From Lepisosteus oculatus (lineage: Eukaryota; Chordata; Actinopteri; Semionotiformes; Lepisosteidae): a DNA stretch of 64,000 nt. Position numbers and translations under genes: made by a program. The stretch covers positions 694,501 to 758,500 of the forward strand of contig NC_090697.1 in the NCBI RefSeq assembly GCF_040954835.1. The letters run 5' to 3'. Every line of letters begins with the position of its first letter. Position 1 is the first letter of the stretch. Below, in pieces: positions 13,501-40,209 of this stretch. The notes below the pieces were generated by a model. It saw only the letters and a program-made list of their open reading frames with translations. It was not told the origin of the DNA and searched no databases.

Positions 13501-16500
13501 TTCTGCGTAAGTTAACTGAAATTGAGTACAGGAACTCAATTTCAGCCAACCACTTTTAACGTAACAGATAAAAGGTGCTAGATTTGAATTCAAATTCTGC
13601 TTTCATCTTCGTTTTCACTACAAGGGTTTGCAATTCTTCTGAGCTCAAAAGTTAAAAGAACAATTTCAAAAATCTTTCGTCATTTTAAGAATATTGATTT
13701 GTGTTTAGTTGTGAATTATTAGCATTGTTTCTTTTCTATAAATAAATTACTAAACAAATACTGCGCAGAACTCCAAAACATTATCTCTGGGCCACGAAAC
13801 ACCACTTTTATAATAGAGTGAAAGAGTATTTAAAATGTTTTTAGGTAAATTATTTACATTCTAAAAAAAACATACAAAAATGAAGCCTTTTATTTAGTTA
13901 ATAATATTTAGATTTTGGAAAAGTAGTCTTTCCACCAAAAAAAGCATTCCTAGCAAGTGCCAATTGCTTAAAATGAAGAACATTTCTCCACATTGGGAAC
14001 AGACTTATCAACTCAAAACCCTAGACGGTTTCACTGAAATGACTACAGTACTTTCATCTTGAATTCAAGCTTAAGACGAGTTTACCATCTGGTTGACCTG
14101 TTTTGGTTGACCAGATGGCAAATGTTTCTGCCTTTCAGGTTCTTTATTAGAGAACCCACAGCAGGTTGTTTTGTTAAAGCCCTGATTGAACGGACACATC
14201 TTCACATGCAAGTTCAATACTCCCTGCCTGGAGTGTAGCACTTCATTACTTCTGCACATACAACACTTCCTCTCCGACAATGTCCTGAGGCGAAGACTAA
14301 CCCAGTCCTCCACACTGCACCACACTGCCAGTCAGCCAGAACTTACTGGCATCATAATTGAACACAGATTCAGAAAAACATCCAGGAGCAGTAAATTATA
14401 GGTTTAATAACATCATAACACAGCATTTTATTTTAAGCTTCACTTGAATAAAGAACATCATAACATAGCACTGTCCGAATCATTTCAAGCATTTTTGTAT
14501 TTACTTGGTTCTAACTATTTTGACAGCTATGCTTACTTCTGCAGCCATGTGTGGTCCAGTTATAGTCAGCTTTAACATTTCTTGATGCCTGTTCTATACA
14601 AACACTGTAAATGCACTCGAAATCCTACCCGTCGCTGGATATTCCTGGACAGTGAATATGTGTCTGAACATGTCAAGAAGGACACGTGCACGCAGGAATC
14701 TTGCCTTTCCAGTATTACTCAAGCTAGGCGGCAATTACTGTACATCTCCTCACCAAATGTGAATCATCTTTATGAGAGATCATATACATTTCTTGACAAG
14801 CTCTATTCCACCAGGCTAACAATACATGGGTATTACTGGGATCTTAAACATGGGCATACAGTATAGCACTTAGCATTGTGAATTATGCTACTGCATAAAA
14901 AAAAAACTAGAAAATCAAATGCACTGCCCTCACCCATGGTAAAGATGGCAAAACATGACATTATCATTTACTATCTAAAACATATGTGGCACTTACCTCA
15001 AAACAATATTTCCAATTGTTCCAAAGAAAACAGTTGTAAAAAGAAAGAAAATCACCAATTTGTCTCCAAAACATAGAGCGTAACATACATTTAAAACCTC
15101 TAGCCTTTACAAAATACCCAAGTGATAGATCTGCTTATTCAAGACACAAACACTGATGCATGTGTCTTTGACATTAAGGCCACTTCATCAAATGGTTTGG
15201 CCTCTCCTGTAGTGAAAGTATCTACACCACACAATGCCGGACCTTAATTACTGACCTCATTGCAAAAAAAAACATCTTTATTCAAGTTCAGCATCGACAC
15301 AGGAACCACTATTACAGTATGTACTTCGATGCATTAAAGTACAAACATGGTTCACTGAAGAATTAGAGCAGCGAATAATGTCAGACTAACTCTAATGCAC
15401 CTGAATGCACAGTATTTGTATTATATGACAGTGTGTAATTCAATGTCATAAACACATCCAAAGTTACACTTGTGTGTTTTGCTTTACACAGGCGTATTGC
15501 TACTTGTATTGATGAATTGTTATATGAATATGTTCTTTTAAAAAATGAAAATGTTTTAAGAACAGTGCTGTATAGTGTGGAAGTTCAATTATGTAGTACT
15601 TACACTTAATACTCAAGTTTAATTGAGATCTAATTTAGGCCTAGTCCCACTGATCTACACTACCTGTTCGGACCCGAGACAGGAATGAAATCAAACTATA
15701 AAAAGGATAAAGAGGGTTATGACACTAGAACTTTCAGAGTAGGTCTAGAATAGACTAATATGTAACCTTCTCCCAAATAAAATCCTGGACAGATTCCTGT
15801 AGGTTCTTACCAAACATTCTACATGAAGCTTTGTTTCCAGAAGTCCTGTGCTTGCTAACTAGATTGGATCCTTTAGCATGGTCTCCATTCCCTGCATCGG
15901 TTGCAGCCAAGAAAACAAGCACTGGGAGAGAAGTCTGATGCTATAATGCCATCAGTTGTTAAACTGACATTTATGTGCTCAGTAGACTGTGCGCTAATAA
16001 AAATGTGTACACACTCTTTAATACATAGACTTGTATATAGACTACACTTCTATACATTGAGAAAGTTTAATAAATCTTGTTAAGAGCATATATTTTTTGC
16101 ACAGAAGGGCCACCTGAGTCAAATGCCCATCTCAGATCTGCACATCTTAAATCAGTTGCCTGACAATTAGAACAGGAATGAACGACTAATTTAATTTGTC
16201 ATCCATTAGTACACAGCCTTCAATGTGGAGTGGAGCATTAAGCCAGCTGAACTGTTTTCCATTTCACTTCAATGGAGAGACACTGCAGCAAAACAACAAC
16301 TGTTTACTCAGGTCACATACTGATACTGAATACATTATTTTGCCATTACTGACTTTAACTAAAGTTAAGGAATCTCCTACTGATTGTGCTAAGGCAATTT
16401 ACAGCTCAAAGACGCTGCTGGGAGAACAGAAGATTCTCGGGGAAACACCGCAGCTCTGAATTCATTGTTCTTTGTTTCACACTTACTGTGCACATCCACC

Positions 16501-18794
16501 TAAGGAACGTGATGCACAAGCAAAGCAATGGGAAACCATTATGCAATTATTCCTTTCTGGTTTCTTTAAAGCATCAGTTTTTGCACATTTATTGCAGACG
16601 GCTTGCAACTGAAAAGTAAAAAACCTGTTATACCAAGCATTTTGTTTTTCTGATGAATGCATATAAAGTAAGAGAATATTTCATAACATTGCACAAAATC
16701 TAGAATCCCTTTAAACTTTTATGAGCAACTTATCAAGATAGAAATATAAACTGACCACAATATACTGTATTTCCGGAGGATGATGCAACTGTGATAGCCT
16801 CTGTGGTTTACCTTTTGATCCTGCAATTTCAGAGTCAGCTTTAAAAGGTTTAAAATCAGAAATATTATAGAAATATTGAAATTTCACTTGTTTTGCATAT
16901 TTAAGATGATATGAAATGTTTCTTATTCACTCAATATCCTGCATTCTGATATGAATCAGAGTTGCATAGTTCCATGGACAGTCTATTACTGACTGAAGTT
17001 ACAGTACAAGCAAAACCCATTAACCTGTCATTTAGAGATTTCAACCAACTGAGCATTACTTGTAAGAGTACAAAGTAACGTCCTCCCCTAGTCAAGTTTA
17101 ACAAAATGCAATATTGGCTAATTACAAAAATTTCAGGCTGTGGGAATCTATTCCTCTCTCCTGAAGCAAATAGCAACATTAAAGACCGGACATAATGAAA
17201 ACAGGCCCAAAGTCTTCCTTTATTAAAATGCACAGCACCTAAACGCTTACTCAGCCAACAGGCCATGGTGTTCAGCTGGAGCCAAGCAGGAGCCATGATG
17301 CCGGCGATCCTGTGTTTGTTCCAGTTTGGTTTGTGTGACTCACTGCCTGTGGTCCCAGGATCCCTGCAACAACAGTCACGACTGATAAGGTAGGTGTGGG
17401 ACTACCCTCAGCAGAATTAAAATACCTGTGGCTTGTAGCCTCCAAGCATGGAGATTACACAGAACGAAAAAAGACTTCGGCTGTTTACACTCCTCCCAAG
17501 AAACCCTCCTGGTACGTGTAGCAGTGACCTGAATCAGCTGGCACTTCCATACAGAGGTGTTTAAGGTGTAAAAAAGGAATGGTAATGCAAAATTTAAGAT
17601 TAAAAACCTGTATTAATACAGACAGAATACTGCTCTAGTGTAGATGCTGTCCTCATTACAATAAAGACTTGAGTGGCTATAGCATTCCCTACTGCTGCTA
17701 CCATTTTATTGTAGTGAAATACAAGCCAAAAAGTCTTTTTTGCATCGTTTTTTAGATGTAAGAAATTGTGTACAGCACAATTTGAGGTAAGTTTAAAGAA
17801 CAACAAATCCAGTCTGAGGGTTCTTCCTGAAATGAATTGCCACATTGTTTAGCAAAAACCTTTCCAAACTGAACTGAACAACTGAAGGCAAATGAACTTT
17901 TCTAGAATGAACCAGCTGTTACCGTAGCTCATCTTTTAACTTTACTAGAATCCCATTTTCCTTTTTTTCAAATCCCCCGTTTTCTCTCTGTGCTTGGAAC
18001 TTGACTCATTCATCAATATCCATTATTGATGTGGCCTCATCCGCAGGAAGCAGCCATTAACGTCTCATCTTACCCCATCCTTTTACCAGTGATCTTCAGC
18101 TCCCTCCTGACATTGACCTTTACTGTAACACAAATCCAAAGAGCTGATTCCACCTCCCGCAAACTAAAAACAGGTGTCCGTAAAGACAAAACTTTGGAGT
18201 GGTAATAATTGTATGTTACAGACAATATCAAAATTAAGAGACAATTAAGATATACACATCTGAAGCTTTAATAAAATTAAAATAAATCAAAAGAAAAAAG
18301 GGTTATTACCTGGTTAAAGCGCTCTACATGCTGCCAATGACCCACATAATACAATTTCATGTTCTTCTGCTCTCATTAGATCCTGACACACAGAGCACCT
18401 GTGATTCTTCCACAGCCTTGACAGCACTTCACTCTGCAGAACCACAGCACAACTTCCCAGGGAAAAAAATGACCCTTCAGACAGCCCTGCGCCTTTATAT
18501 CCAGAACCATGTCAGCAGACACAAGGTAAAACTGGACAGGAATATCTATTTTTACTAATGAAAGATGCCTTTATTAATAATAAACTTCCTGAAACTGCCA
18601 GAGCATGCTGTGCTATTCCTGCCAGTGCTTTTCATTTAAATTCTTCAGTTATTTTTTTAAAGATGGTACCAAGCAAAAAAAAAAAGCCTTTTTCCTTTTA
18701 TAAATTGGAACTCTTATAAATTTACCTAAAACTCCAACAAAGTTTGCCTTTGCTAAGTTTAAATACTTGATTTTCTAAACAGGAGACTCAAAAC
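10573..18794. other. Long intergenic stretch without recognised genes
   Basis: About 8 kb between the fold-back repeat and the decayed MCM9 copy. It is AT-rich. The open frames here (for example at 11,508-11,795, 11,983-12,294, 12,708-13,183 and 16,931-17,296) are short, overlap on opposite strands and carry no domain that I recognise. A TA dinucleotide run lies near 12,550-12,563, and a short imperfect hairpin around CCATCTGGTTGACC lies at 14,088-14,118. Confidence 0.5.
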
Positions 18795-19340
18795 CATTCA
18801 TACAGAATCACAATCATTCTAAAGCTCTGGTCTTCAGGGGGTGTACATCAGTTATATACTGAGGGAATTCATTTTCATAGTGTCAGAAATGTTACACAAG
18901 AAAAAGATTAAATTGGAAATATTAACATCAGCGACTCTGAAATGATTAATATTACATTTCTTTCCAGTTCCTTGTTGAGAAGGTGCTTTAACCCCAGCAT
19001 TTCAAGGATAATTTCATACTGTGCGAAACTGCTCACAGGGGTCATCAGGAAAAGATGTGTGCAAGGCATTTATATTGCTCAGAAGAGACCCTCTCTGAAA
19101 TCAAAACAAACCAGAACACATACAAGCACTTGTAAGAGCTTTCTTTATATCTTCAATTTCAGTGTAATGAGATAAGGAATGATAGATACATTTGAAAAGC
19201 ACCTGCATGGAACATTCCAAGACAGAAATGACAGTAAAAACATCCTCTACTGCAGACATCAACCCTAGACATCAACCAAGCATGAGCAGGAAGAGGAACT
19301 GTAAAGCATATTCATTATTTACACCTGCAATAGGTTGACA
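18795..19340 (-). pseudogene. Decayed tandem copy of MCM9 exons 11-12 and 3' flank
   Basis: On the minus strand this segment repeats MCM9 exon 11 (copy at about 19,202-19,285), the intervening intron and exon 12 (copy at about 18,966-19,095). A copy of the MCM9 3' flank follows at 18,795-18,960, whose partner is 19,363-19,545. The exon-11 copy has one extra base in its middle, which shifts the frame. The exon-12 copy has lost two bases after the GAG CAG codons, creating a TGA, and lacks the last bases of exon 12 and its splice donor. It cannot be spliced into MCM9 as coding sequence. The origin is most simply a tandem duplication covering exon 11 to the 3' flank, followed by loss of the exon-13 copy. 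Confidence 0.85.
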
Positions 19341-19632
19341 AAATAACACAAATTAAACTAAAGCATCCGTACAGAATCACAATCATTCAATTCTAAAGCA
19401 ATGGTTTTCAAGGATTGTATTTAAGTTATACACTGAGGGAATGAAACTTCATAATGATAGAAATGTTTGTACAGGAAAAAGATTACATTGTAAATCTTTA
19501 CATCAGTGGCTCTGGAATGAATTACAAAATCCATCGTTATTTCTGAAGTAATTATTGTTTGCAATTTCAAACCTTCCCTCAGTGATAGATACCACACTTG
19601 TTGATTTTGTTCTCGTATTACAAATTGACGGA
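19341..19632 (-). other. MCM9 3' UTR and flank, partly duplicated
   Basis: This is the sequence directly after the MCM9 stop codon. The part at 19,363-19,545 matches 18,795-18,960 with scattered differences; shared words include CAGAATCACAATCATTC. The poly(A) site cannot be placed with confidence. Confidence 0.6.
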
Positions 19633-33184
<13,552 letters not shown>

Positions 33185-33191
33185 TCTTAAC

Positions 33192-33950
33192 CTGCAGAAG
33201 GAAACAAAAAAGGGAACATTATCCTTTTTGTTAGGCATAAAAGGACAAAATCAACTAAAGCAAATAGCAAAAAAAACGTTTTTAAATTAATGCATAATTA
33301 ATAAACATATTAAAGTTACTGACTCAAGCATCGATCTATTAAAACAAATATACCTTGAAATAATATAACATTGTAATAAACAGTTTTAAATACTTTTACA
33401 ATAATAATTTGATAAATAATTTGTTGGAAAACCAAAGTTTATACTTTGCAATCAAAAGAACACTTCAGTAGAATGAACTGAAAGCAAAGGCAAAAAACAC
33501 AAAAGATCAAGAAAGAAAGCCTGCAAAAACTGTTGCAAAAAAACTTTTAACAGCAATTGGTTACTTTCTGTGATTTATTTCTCGATTTTTACAACACTAA
33601 ATTTGTTAAATAACCTCATCACCCGTGCCCAGTCAACTCACACGGATTTTGATTTAGTCTTTCAAGTGCGTCATGGTCTGTCGTCAACGATTATTTAAAA
33701 TGACACCTATAGCATTTCAACAACATCCCAAGTCAGAATATTTTCTCTTTCTAAATATACAAATGCATAAACAGATTGGAGTCTATTTTGATGTTCAGTT
33801 TCAATTTGCAGGAACTAGTTTACTCCCCTTCTTGCACAGTGTACAACCAATTTTACACAGGTGTGCCTTTGTTTTACGCTCTTCTATTAAAAGTTTTCAC
33901 AATGTGCCACTTCAGCTATCTACCATTAGAGCTGTGTAAACGTTTCTCTC
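33192..33950 (-). other. MCM9 intron 1 or 5' flank
   Basis: AT-rich sequence between the acceptor of exon 2 and the CpG-rich promoter region. Non-coding exon 1 should lie to its right, but its donor cannot be chosen reliably. Open frames at 33,673-33,970 have no domain. Confidence 0.5.
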
Positions 33951-34620
33951 GGGCGGGTTTCTTCTGCTAGTTTGCATTCATCTCATTAGGTCTGCACTTC
34001 CGGAAACGCGCGGTCCGGCGGGCGGTGTAAAACGCCGTCTTGCCGCCGAGGATCCAGGGATGCCGCGACAGCAAGCACACACCTAGTGCGGGCACCACAA
34101 GGGCTGTCCAAGCACAGGTACCGCACCCGCACCGATACAGACCGGTCCCTGACCGCAGCCCGCAGCTTGCAAACTTCACAACGCTCTACAAAAGAGCTGG
34201 AAGAAACTGACACTGCCGAGTGATGTACTCGGTTCCGCCAGAAACACTGTTGCACCGCGGGCACACGCATTCACGACTGGCCCCTCTCTTCAGGCTGTAA
34301 CCAGCAGCAGCAGCTGCGGCAATGTCTCCTTCAGTGGTGTCCGCCCAGGCGCAGGCGGTGCACCAGTGCAACAGCAACAGGCGCCCTACCTGTATCCCCC
34401 TCGCACCCCGAGCCAGAGCAGCCGGACCGGCACGTCGCGCACATCAGAGCCGCTGCAGAGCGGGGGGTCCCGGCTGAAAATACCTCCCGCCAAACACGCG
34501 TTCTGTGAATTTTACACCGCTGATTATAAAAGGCGAGAACCTCAAGCTTTTCGTGTGAAAATACTGAACAATGGCGTCATGAGAATAGCGAACAGTAGCG
34601 TCACACGTATGTGTTATTAT
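33950..34620 (-). promoter_or_regulatory. MCM9 CpG-rich promoter with E2F and ETS-like sites
   Basis: A GC- and CpG-rich block upstream of MCM9 exon 2. It holds a perfect E2F-type site, TTTGGCGGGA on the minus strand at 34,485-34,494, as expected for an S-phase MCM gene. An ETS-type core ACTTCCGG lies at about 34,006-34,013. A YY1-like AATGGCG lies near 34,570 on the plus strand. The exact start site is not resolved. The open frames here reflect composition. Confidence 0.65.
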
Positions 34621-36029
34621 AATTATTGTTACCGGTGCACCCTGCGTGAGGTTGATGGTAGGTCCCTGCCGTCACATGACCTGTGTCCCACCACGTTAGA
34701 GCTGGAAACTCTCCGCCGCTCCTCCGCTTTCTCTTCATGCCCTTGTCGTTCGTCTGGGGCGCACAGAGGTCTGATAGTATACATTGTGCTGAGGGAAAAC
34801 ACTTTTTTTTTAAAAAACAGCTAGAAAATTAAAAGAAGTCGACACAGCGCACTTTGTGTATCCAATATCAAGGGGGGGTATGATGAAATGTTCGAAAAGC
34901 ATTTTTATTATAAAATTAAATTACGAAAAGCAGTGTCCATTCGAATAGACAAATGTCTGCAGTCTGGTTAGGCAGAGCATGCACAGGAACCTGACGGGTT
35001 CAGTACTGCACCCTGCTCCAGGCGTGCGCCCTACACGTTCACCTACACGCTGCTCTGTGCGAAACGCCCTGTTCCGCCACCTGCTCCTCTGCACAACAGC
35101 GTTCACAGTGTGCATTTGTTCAGAAGCCTTAAAAACTTTTAAAAATATTGAAGGAAACAAAAATATACTTTAAAACAAATACTTGTGCACAATTTACAGT
35201 ATAATATCACAGGGGCGGCGGTGTGGTTTCAGTTTTTAGGCAACTGCAATCACGTGACTTGTTTGGGCCGTTTTCACTTGCCTGCGTCGCTGCATCTTGA
35301 ACCCCGTTTTCAACCAAGTTATTCTTGTCATTTGTTATTTCTGTTTCATTATGTTTTAAATCTTTTTTTGAATAAGATCACTGGTATATTGTATTAAAAA
35401 GTTTTCATATAAACCTTTGTGTTAAAAGTGCCTCGTCTCCCAGTTCCAAATACATCCGCTTGTGCCTGCCGTGGTTAATTCTGAGGCTGGACATTCTCAG
35501 TGCCATTGACAAGTATGAATACTTGAAGCAGATCCCCTCAGGTTTTCTCTCCTTCACACCCACATTCAGATCTTCTAGCCCTGATCTCACCCCTGTCCCT
35601 GCAGGCAAGCGAACGGCCAAGACACCGTCCGGTCAGGCTGAGTGAGGACCTGGAAGAGTCCTGGAGCAGCAGGAGCTGCTCCCTCTCTGATCCCAGACTG
35701 GGGTGAGTCAGAGTCACGCAGAGAGGGAAGTGAAGGAAAAAGGTGGAAAACCTGCACATTACACAAATTCAGCTTGACATGAAAACCCTCCATGCGTCTC
35801 TAGTCTTCTAGGGAAGGAGAGTTTGTGTAACAAGCAGAAGAAGCAAGTAGTGAATCAAGTTCCTTCTGTCTCCACCAGGGCCGTTTCACACTCCAGTCTC
35901 GCTCTGCGCTTTCCACTGAACTGTAATCTGTATTACAGTCATTACAGGGGCACACCTAAGTGGTTTTATTATTCACTGTTTTCCATTTTGTGTTTTATTA
36001 CTGAAGAGTACAGTGTTGGGTAATGAAAT
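34621..36029. other. Intergenic upstream of MCM9, nothing recognised
   Basis: Short open frames at 34,921-35,173 and 35,405-35,793 overlap on both strands. No domain and no ASF1A-like exon is recognised. Confidence 0.45.
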
Positions 36030-36360
36030 TGAATTGAATTAACCTTTATTGCCTCTAAGGGAATTTATCTTGCACATCAAGAGCTCATTAGCATATAACA
36101 AATATGACAATGATACAATAAAACACAACAACAGTACAATACCACGATACAAAACAACATTTATCAACATTACTCATGTAGCAGACCTAGTTTGGGCACC
36201 TTGACTTCATCGCCCTCCCTGTGCGTAGCAGGGACCTCAGCCGCCTGGGTTGAGGGGGGTCTCCCTTAGGTCATGTGTCTGACTCCCTGTTGCGTTACGT
36301 CAGAGACCTGGGTTCGAGCCCCAGGTGTTGCGGGACGATCTGGCGGGGTGGAGCGGCAAG
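36030..36360. repeat. Retroposon tail and tRNA-like SINE fragment
   Basis: 36,030-36,180 begins TTGAATTGAATTAACCTTTA and resembles the 3' end of fish retroposons that start with CTTTATTG. 36,270-36,345 has a tRNA-like arm, CTGGGTTCGAGCCCCAG, a perfect T-arm stem with B-box core GGTTCGAGCC. No complete tRNA cloverleaf is seen. Confidence 0.5.
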
Positions 36361-36825
36361 GGAACACTCAGAAACTTTTCAGCAGCATAAAATAAAAAAA
36401 CAGACAGTTTGTCGAGAGTCTAAAACCAACAAAATTAAGACCCCAACCTGCAGAACTTTTTTTCATTCTTCAATAATTGAATGCTTTTAGGTATAAAGGA
36501 AGTAAATGCAGTTTACTTCATCTTTATACAGGGAATTTCGTACCTGTCCCCAGAGTGTAGGAGAGTATATTCTAAAAAGACTCGATAAAAGGGGTCATGT
36601 TAGGTTTTATGCACATGATGTCACTCAATCGACACGTTATTGAGTCCAAGAATGCGCCGATGAATAGAAAAGGTTAGAATGCTCTGAATAAAATGAATTA
36701 AATCTGTCAGAACTATGCTTTCTACATTAAAACTACTTAACATCCTTAAAAAATACAACCATTGTTGCACCTTGCTTCCATATTGGCAGTCCTAGTTCAT
36801 TTACTGACACATGAAGGAGGCTTCT

Positions 36826-36902
36826 CTTCTCAGCATGGAATAAACCAATTACTTGTTCCTTTGCAGACTACGCATTCTGACGCAGCTCCCCACCTGAACT
36901 AG
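36826..36902 (+). repeat. Fold-back repeat, single right arm
   Basis: TCTCAGCATGGAATAAACCA is followed by TTACTTGTTCCTTTGCAGAC and TACGCATTCTGACGCAGC. It is one arm of the family at 10,348 and 24,060, and shows the arm end most clearly. Confidence 0.75.
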
Positions 36903-37034
36903 TTCATTTATAATTGGTAACAGTGCCAAGGTATCTTTATTTATCACCGATTCAATATCAGGGGTAAACAGCAATTGAATATTTCTTTCTAAAATCAATC
37001 ATGTTAATGTATAGTATAAGTTAATTAAAAGGTA

Positions 37035-37345
37035 ATTCTAATAATGAAGCCAGATTATAGATGTGGATTATTAGGAGTCCATGACTGGTAATTGCCAGGG
37101 AGAAACATGGCCAGGACAGTGGAGTAACACTACTACTCTTTTTGAAAAACATATTGGGATTTGTAATGCCCACAAAGTGCCATTTGCAGACATCTTCCAG
37201 CAGCAGCCTCAGTTTTCCCAGGTCTCCCACGCAGGGACTGTCCGGGCTCACATTGCTGAGCTCCAGTGGGCTGCTGGTTGTGATTGTGAAATATCAACAG
37301 GGCAAAATTCTCATGGACTGCAGGCTGCTGTTACATTTTCTCCTG
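37035..37345 (-). repeat. Dispersed repeat family B, partial copy
   Basis: Shares GATTATTAGGAGTCCATGAC, CAGTTTTCCCAGGTCTCCCA and GCTGAGCTCCAGTGGGCTGC with the other copies. It lacks the TATATAGCGC tail. A GC/CA dinucleotide run follows at 37,370-37,390. Confidence 0.65.
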
Positions 37346-37390
37346 CCATCTGCTCCCCACTGTAATCAGCGCGCGCGCACACACACACAA

Positions 37391-39630
37391 CCCCTTAAAG
37401 GACAATACACTCAGGTGAGGCTGTAATTCTGCTCTCTTATCCCTCCTTCCTGACTCACAGACAACTGCTGCAAGCAGGGGAGGATCACTGGATCATATCA
37501 TGAACATCATGTTCCTGTAAATGCCAAGAAAGGGCCACTTCTGACACATGTAAGATTCTGGTAAGATACAGACTTCTGGAACCAAACTTTTACCTAACCA
37601 GGGAGTGTGGTGTGCAGGCCCAGCTTAGCCAGAGCCTTGTTGAGAGGACACCGTTGAAGCACAAGACTTCATATACACCCTGTGGGAAACTAGCCAGATG
37701 GTAGAAAGGGAAAAATAAATTAAAAAAAAATCTACCACTTAAAAGGAATATAGCAACAAAGAGTCAGAGGATCTTGTGGATCTTGTGCTGCAGTTTTTGG
37801 AAATCACTGGAGCACTGGTCTGCTGAAAAAGAGGGCAAAGAGCAAGTAAATTCTTCACAGACTGCAAAGTTTATTGCGTAACGACAGCTGAGGCAGAAGG
37901 AGATTTCCATCGCCACAGGGCAGAAAAATCGGGTTTGGCCCATCCACCAGGGAAACTGTACCTGCTGTTCCAGGCTGGAAGTGAAGCTTGCGTTTTGAAC
38001 CCGGCTATCCTAATCCAAGAGCCAGCTGGGAATACAGACGTTGAGCAAAGAGCTGCTTGTGACCCAAAAGTCCCCGAAGGTGAGGGAGATACAGCTCGTC
38101 TCCAAGACCAGAGGCAACAAGTGAAGCCACTTAGTTCAAGCCTCCGAAAGAGGAGGGACAGAACACAGTGCCTTTGCCACCCGGGCCTGAGCTTCCACAT
38201 GAGGAGGGAGATGGTCCACACTGGCTGGTGACTTTTCACACTGCTCTTCCTCCAGTCTGTTCCCAGGGGACAGGGTGTCACCAGGGTGAGGGCACCCTGC
38301 TCATACCATCCACAGTCTCCACCCTCTGGGGATGTGTGGCCCCCAGCTGTTGTCTGAGTGGAGGAGAGTGTTCAAGCCAGGAGAATGGCTACTGCACGGT
38401 CTCTCTGGGTTCGAGTTGAAGGCGGAGTAACAGGCCAGCCGATAAAGAACTGCAATTACAGAGAATTGCCACTAGAGGCCATCAAACAGCCCCTTCAATT
38501 TCTATAAATGTAATAATTTGGTCATTACTGGTGATAGGAAAGTTCACATTTTCACATAGGGTTTAATAAATGGTGATTAGGGTTTTTGAATCTCCATTTT
38601 GTTGATCCTCAGAGATTAAATTTATGAATGAATCTAGTAGTGCATCTCTGATTTCTGTTCATGGCTGATATATCCTTTTTGTAATGAGGTGACCAGGATT
38701 GTACACAATATTCTCAATGATATCTTGACACGTGCATTGTATAATTCAAGCATAATGTCTCTGGATTTAAGCTGTACATTTTTACTTCAAATCCTAGATT
38801 TGCAGTGCTACCTACTAATAAATTATCATAGTCCAGGCCGGACATTACCCCCTTATTGTGAACGAGTTAACATTAGCATTATACTGTACACGAAGCATTT
38901 GAGAGTAAAGTAACAATATAAAAAACGTTTTTAAAGTCACAAAGGTGCATCAAATTTTAAAAACAAAAAAAGACATAAAATACCTGAGAGGCATTGATCA
39001 AAAGAAAAATAGTTTGGCCTTTTTGTGTTGTTTAATAAACCCTAAGCTTTTCATAACTTTCACTGGATAGTTTAATATCAGCCATATTTAATAGTACAAT
39101 CATATCTGACCCAATCCATTTAACTGTATACTTTTCCTCAAAACATACTGTATGTTTTTTGTTTCTTAAAGCAGCACAAAATAGGTGACCTCAGAAATCC
39201 TAGAAAATACAACCATTTCATTTGTTTTTTCACCACAGAAACCATTTCCTAATAAAAGCACTCAATTCATGAAATAGTGCTCACCCCAAAAACCTTCAAA
39301 ACATGTACAGCACAATATGTGAATTCCATCAATTTTTACCAGCAAAACTGAAACAGCACCATGACCTTTACATGAAAGGAAAAAGAAACAGCAGCACAGC
39401 AGAATACAGAACAAAACACAGACTGTAGTATCTGCCAAAGCAGTTCAGAGATGCTCTAAAGTTCATTGCTAATTTATTATTAATTCCCCAAGCAAAATCT
39501 CAAAAGCAACAACACGCTAATGTTAAAACCTACACCCTTGCTATAGAATTGCAAAAACTTCCATGCTCACAAGATGAAAATACAACCGTAAAACACATGT
39601 ACTGGGAACCTAAACTGGGTGATAATTTCT
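37391..39630. other. Intergenic, nothing recognised
   Basis: Open frames at 37,871-38,281 on the minus strand and 37,935-38,419 on the plus strand overlap each other and lack domains. The rest is AT-rich. Confidence 0.45.
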
Positions 39631-39636
39631 TAGAGG

Positions 39637-40167
39637 TGTGACAGTGTGTAGTGGTACCGGTAAAGAGTCAACGCCCCGGGCGGGGGATCGGAAGCAACGG
39701 TGTGAGGTGAGCAGGGACCAAAATAACACAAAAAGAGAGGGAAAAAAAACAAAAGGGCAAAATAAAAGAGTACCGATGTGCTGCGTGACCTCCAGGCTGG
39801 GTTTTCCCTGTGTAACGGGGTGCGGCCTGAAGAAAAAAAAAAAGAGATGAGTGCGTAACAAAAACACGTGTGTGGCTGTCCCAGTGAAGGTGCGTGATAG
39901 GCAAAGGCAAAGGCAAAGGCAAAGGCAAAGGCAAAGGCAAAGGCAAAGGCAAAGGCAAAGGCAAAAGAAAACCTTACGCGGGTGCAATCCCCTCCGAGAC
40001 TGTCGGTGAAAACTCCCCTGCCGGAGCTGTCCTGTGTGCCTTTATAGGTCCCGCCCAGCTGGCTCTCGTTAGCCGCAAGCCCAAACAGCTGGACTACCAA
40101 GGCGAGGCGTCGCCCTATTACCAGGGCTCCGCCTCCACACTGGGCACTACCCCGCGTCTTGCCACAG
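39637..40167 (-). mobile_element. Possible solo LTR or GC-rich retroelement remnant
   Basis: A CpG-rich island-like insert in AT-rich DNA. On the minus strand it starts TGTGGCAAGACGC and ends ACACTGTCACA, the TG...CA ends typical of LTRs. A TATA-like CCTATAAAGG lies at about 40,050. It contains the GGCAAA microsatellite. I do not find a matching target-site duplication and no retroviral genes flank it, so the call is tentative. Confidence 0.35.
39899..39966. repeat. GGCAAA hexanucleotide microsatellite
   Basis: About 11 uninterrupted copies of GGCAAA. A multiple of three, it creates artificial open frames (GKGKGK on plus, LCLCLC and others on minus) that should not be taken as proteins. Confidence 0.95.
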
Positions 40168-40209
40168 GGTCCTTTGTGTATTTTGAAACTGACTGCCTAT
40201 GGAATAGTT

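Noticed and set aside
14088-14118. Hairpin around CCATCTGGTTGACC and GGTTGACCAGATGG
   Set aside because: The arms differ from perfect complements at two positions, and no element ends or target duplications surround it.
36300-36330. tRNA gene suggested by a perfect T-arm (CTGGGTTCGAGCCCCAG)
   Set aside because: No acceptor stem, D-arm or anticodon arm can be assembled around it, so it is more likely a SINE fragment.
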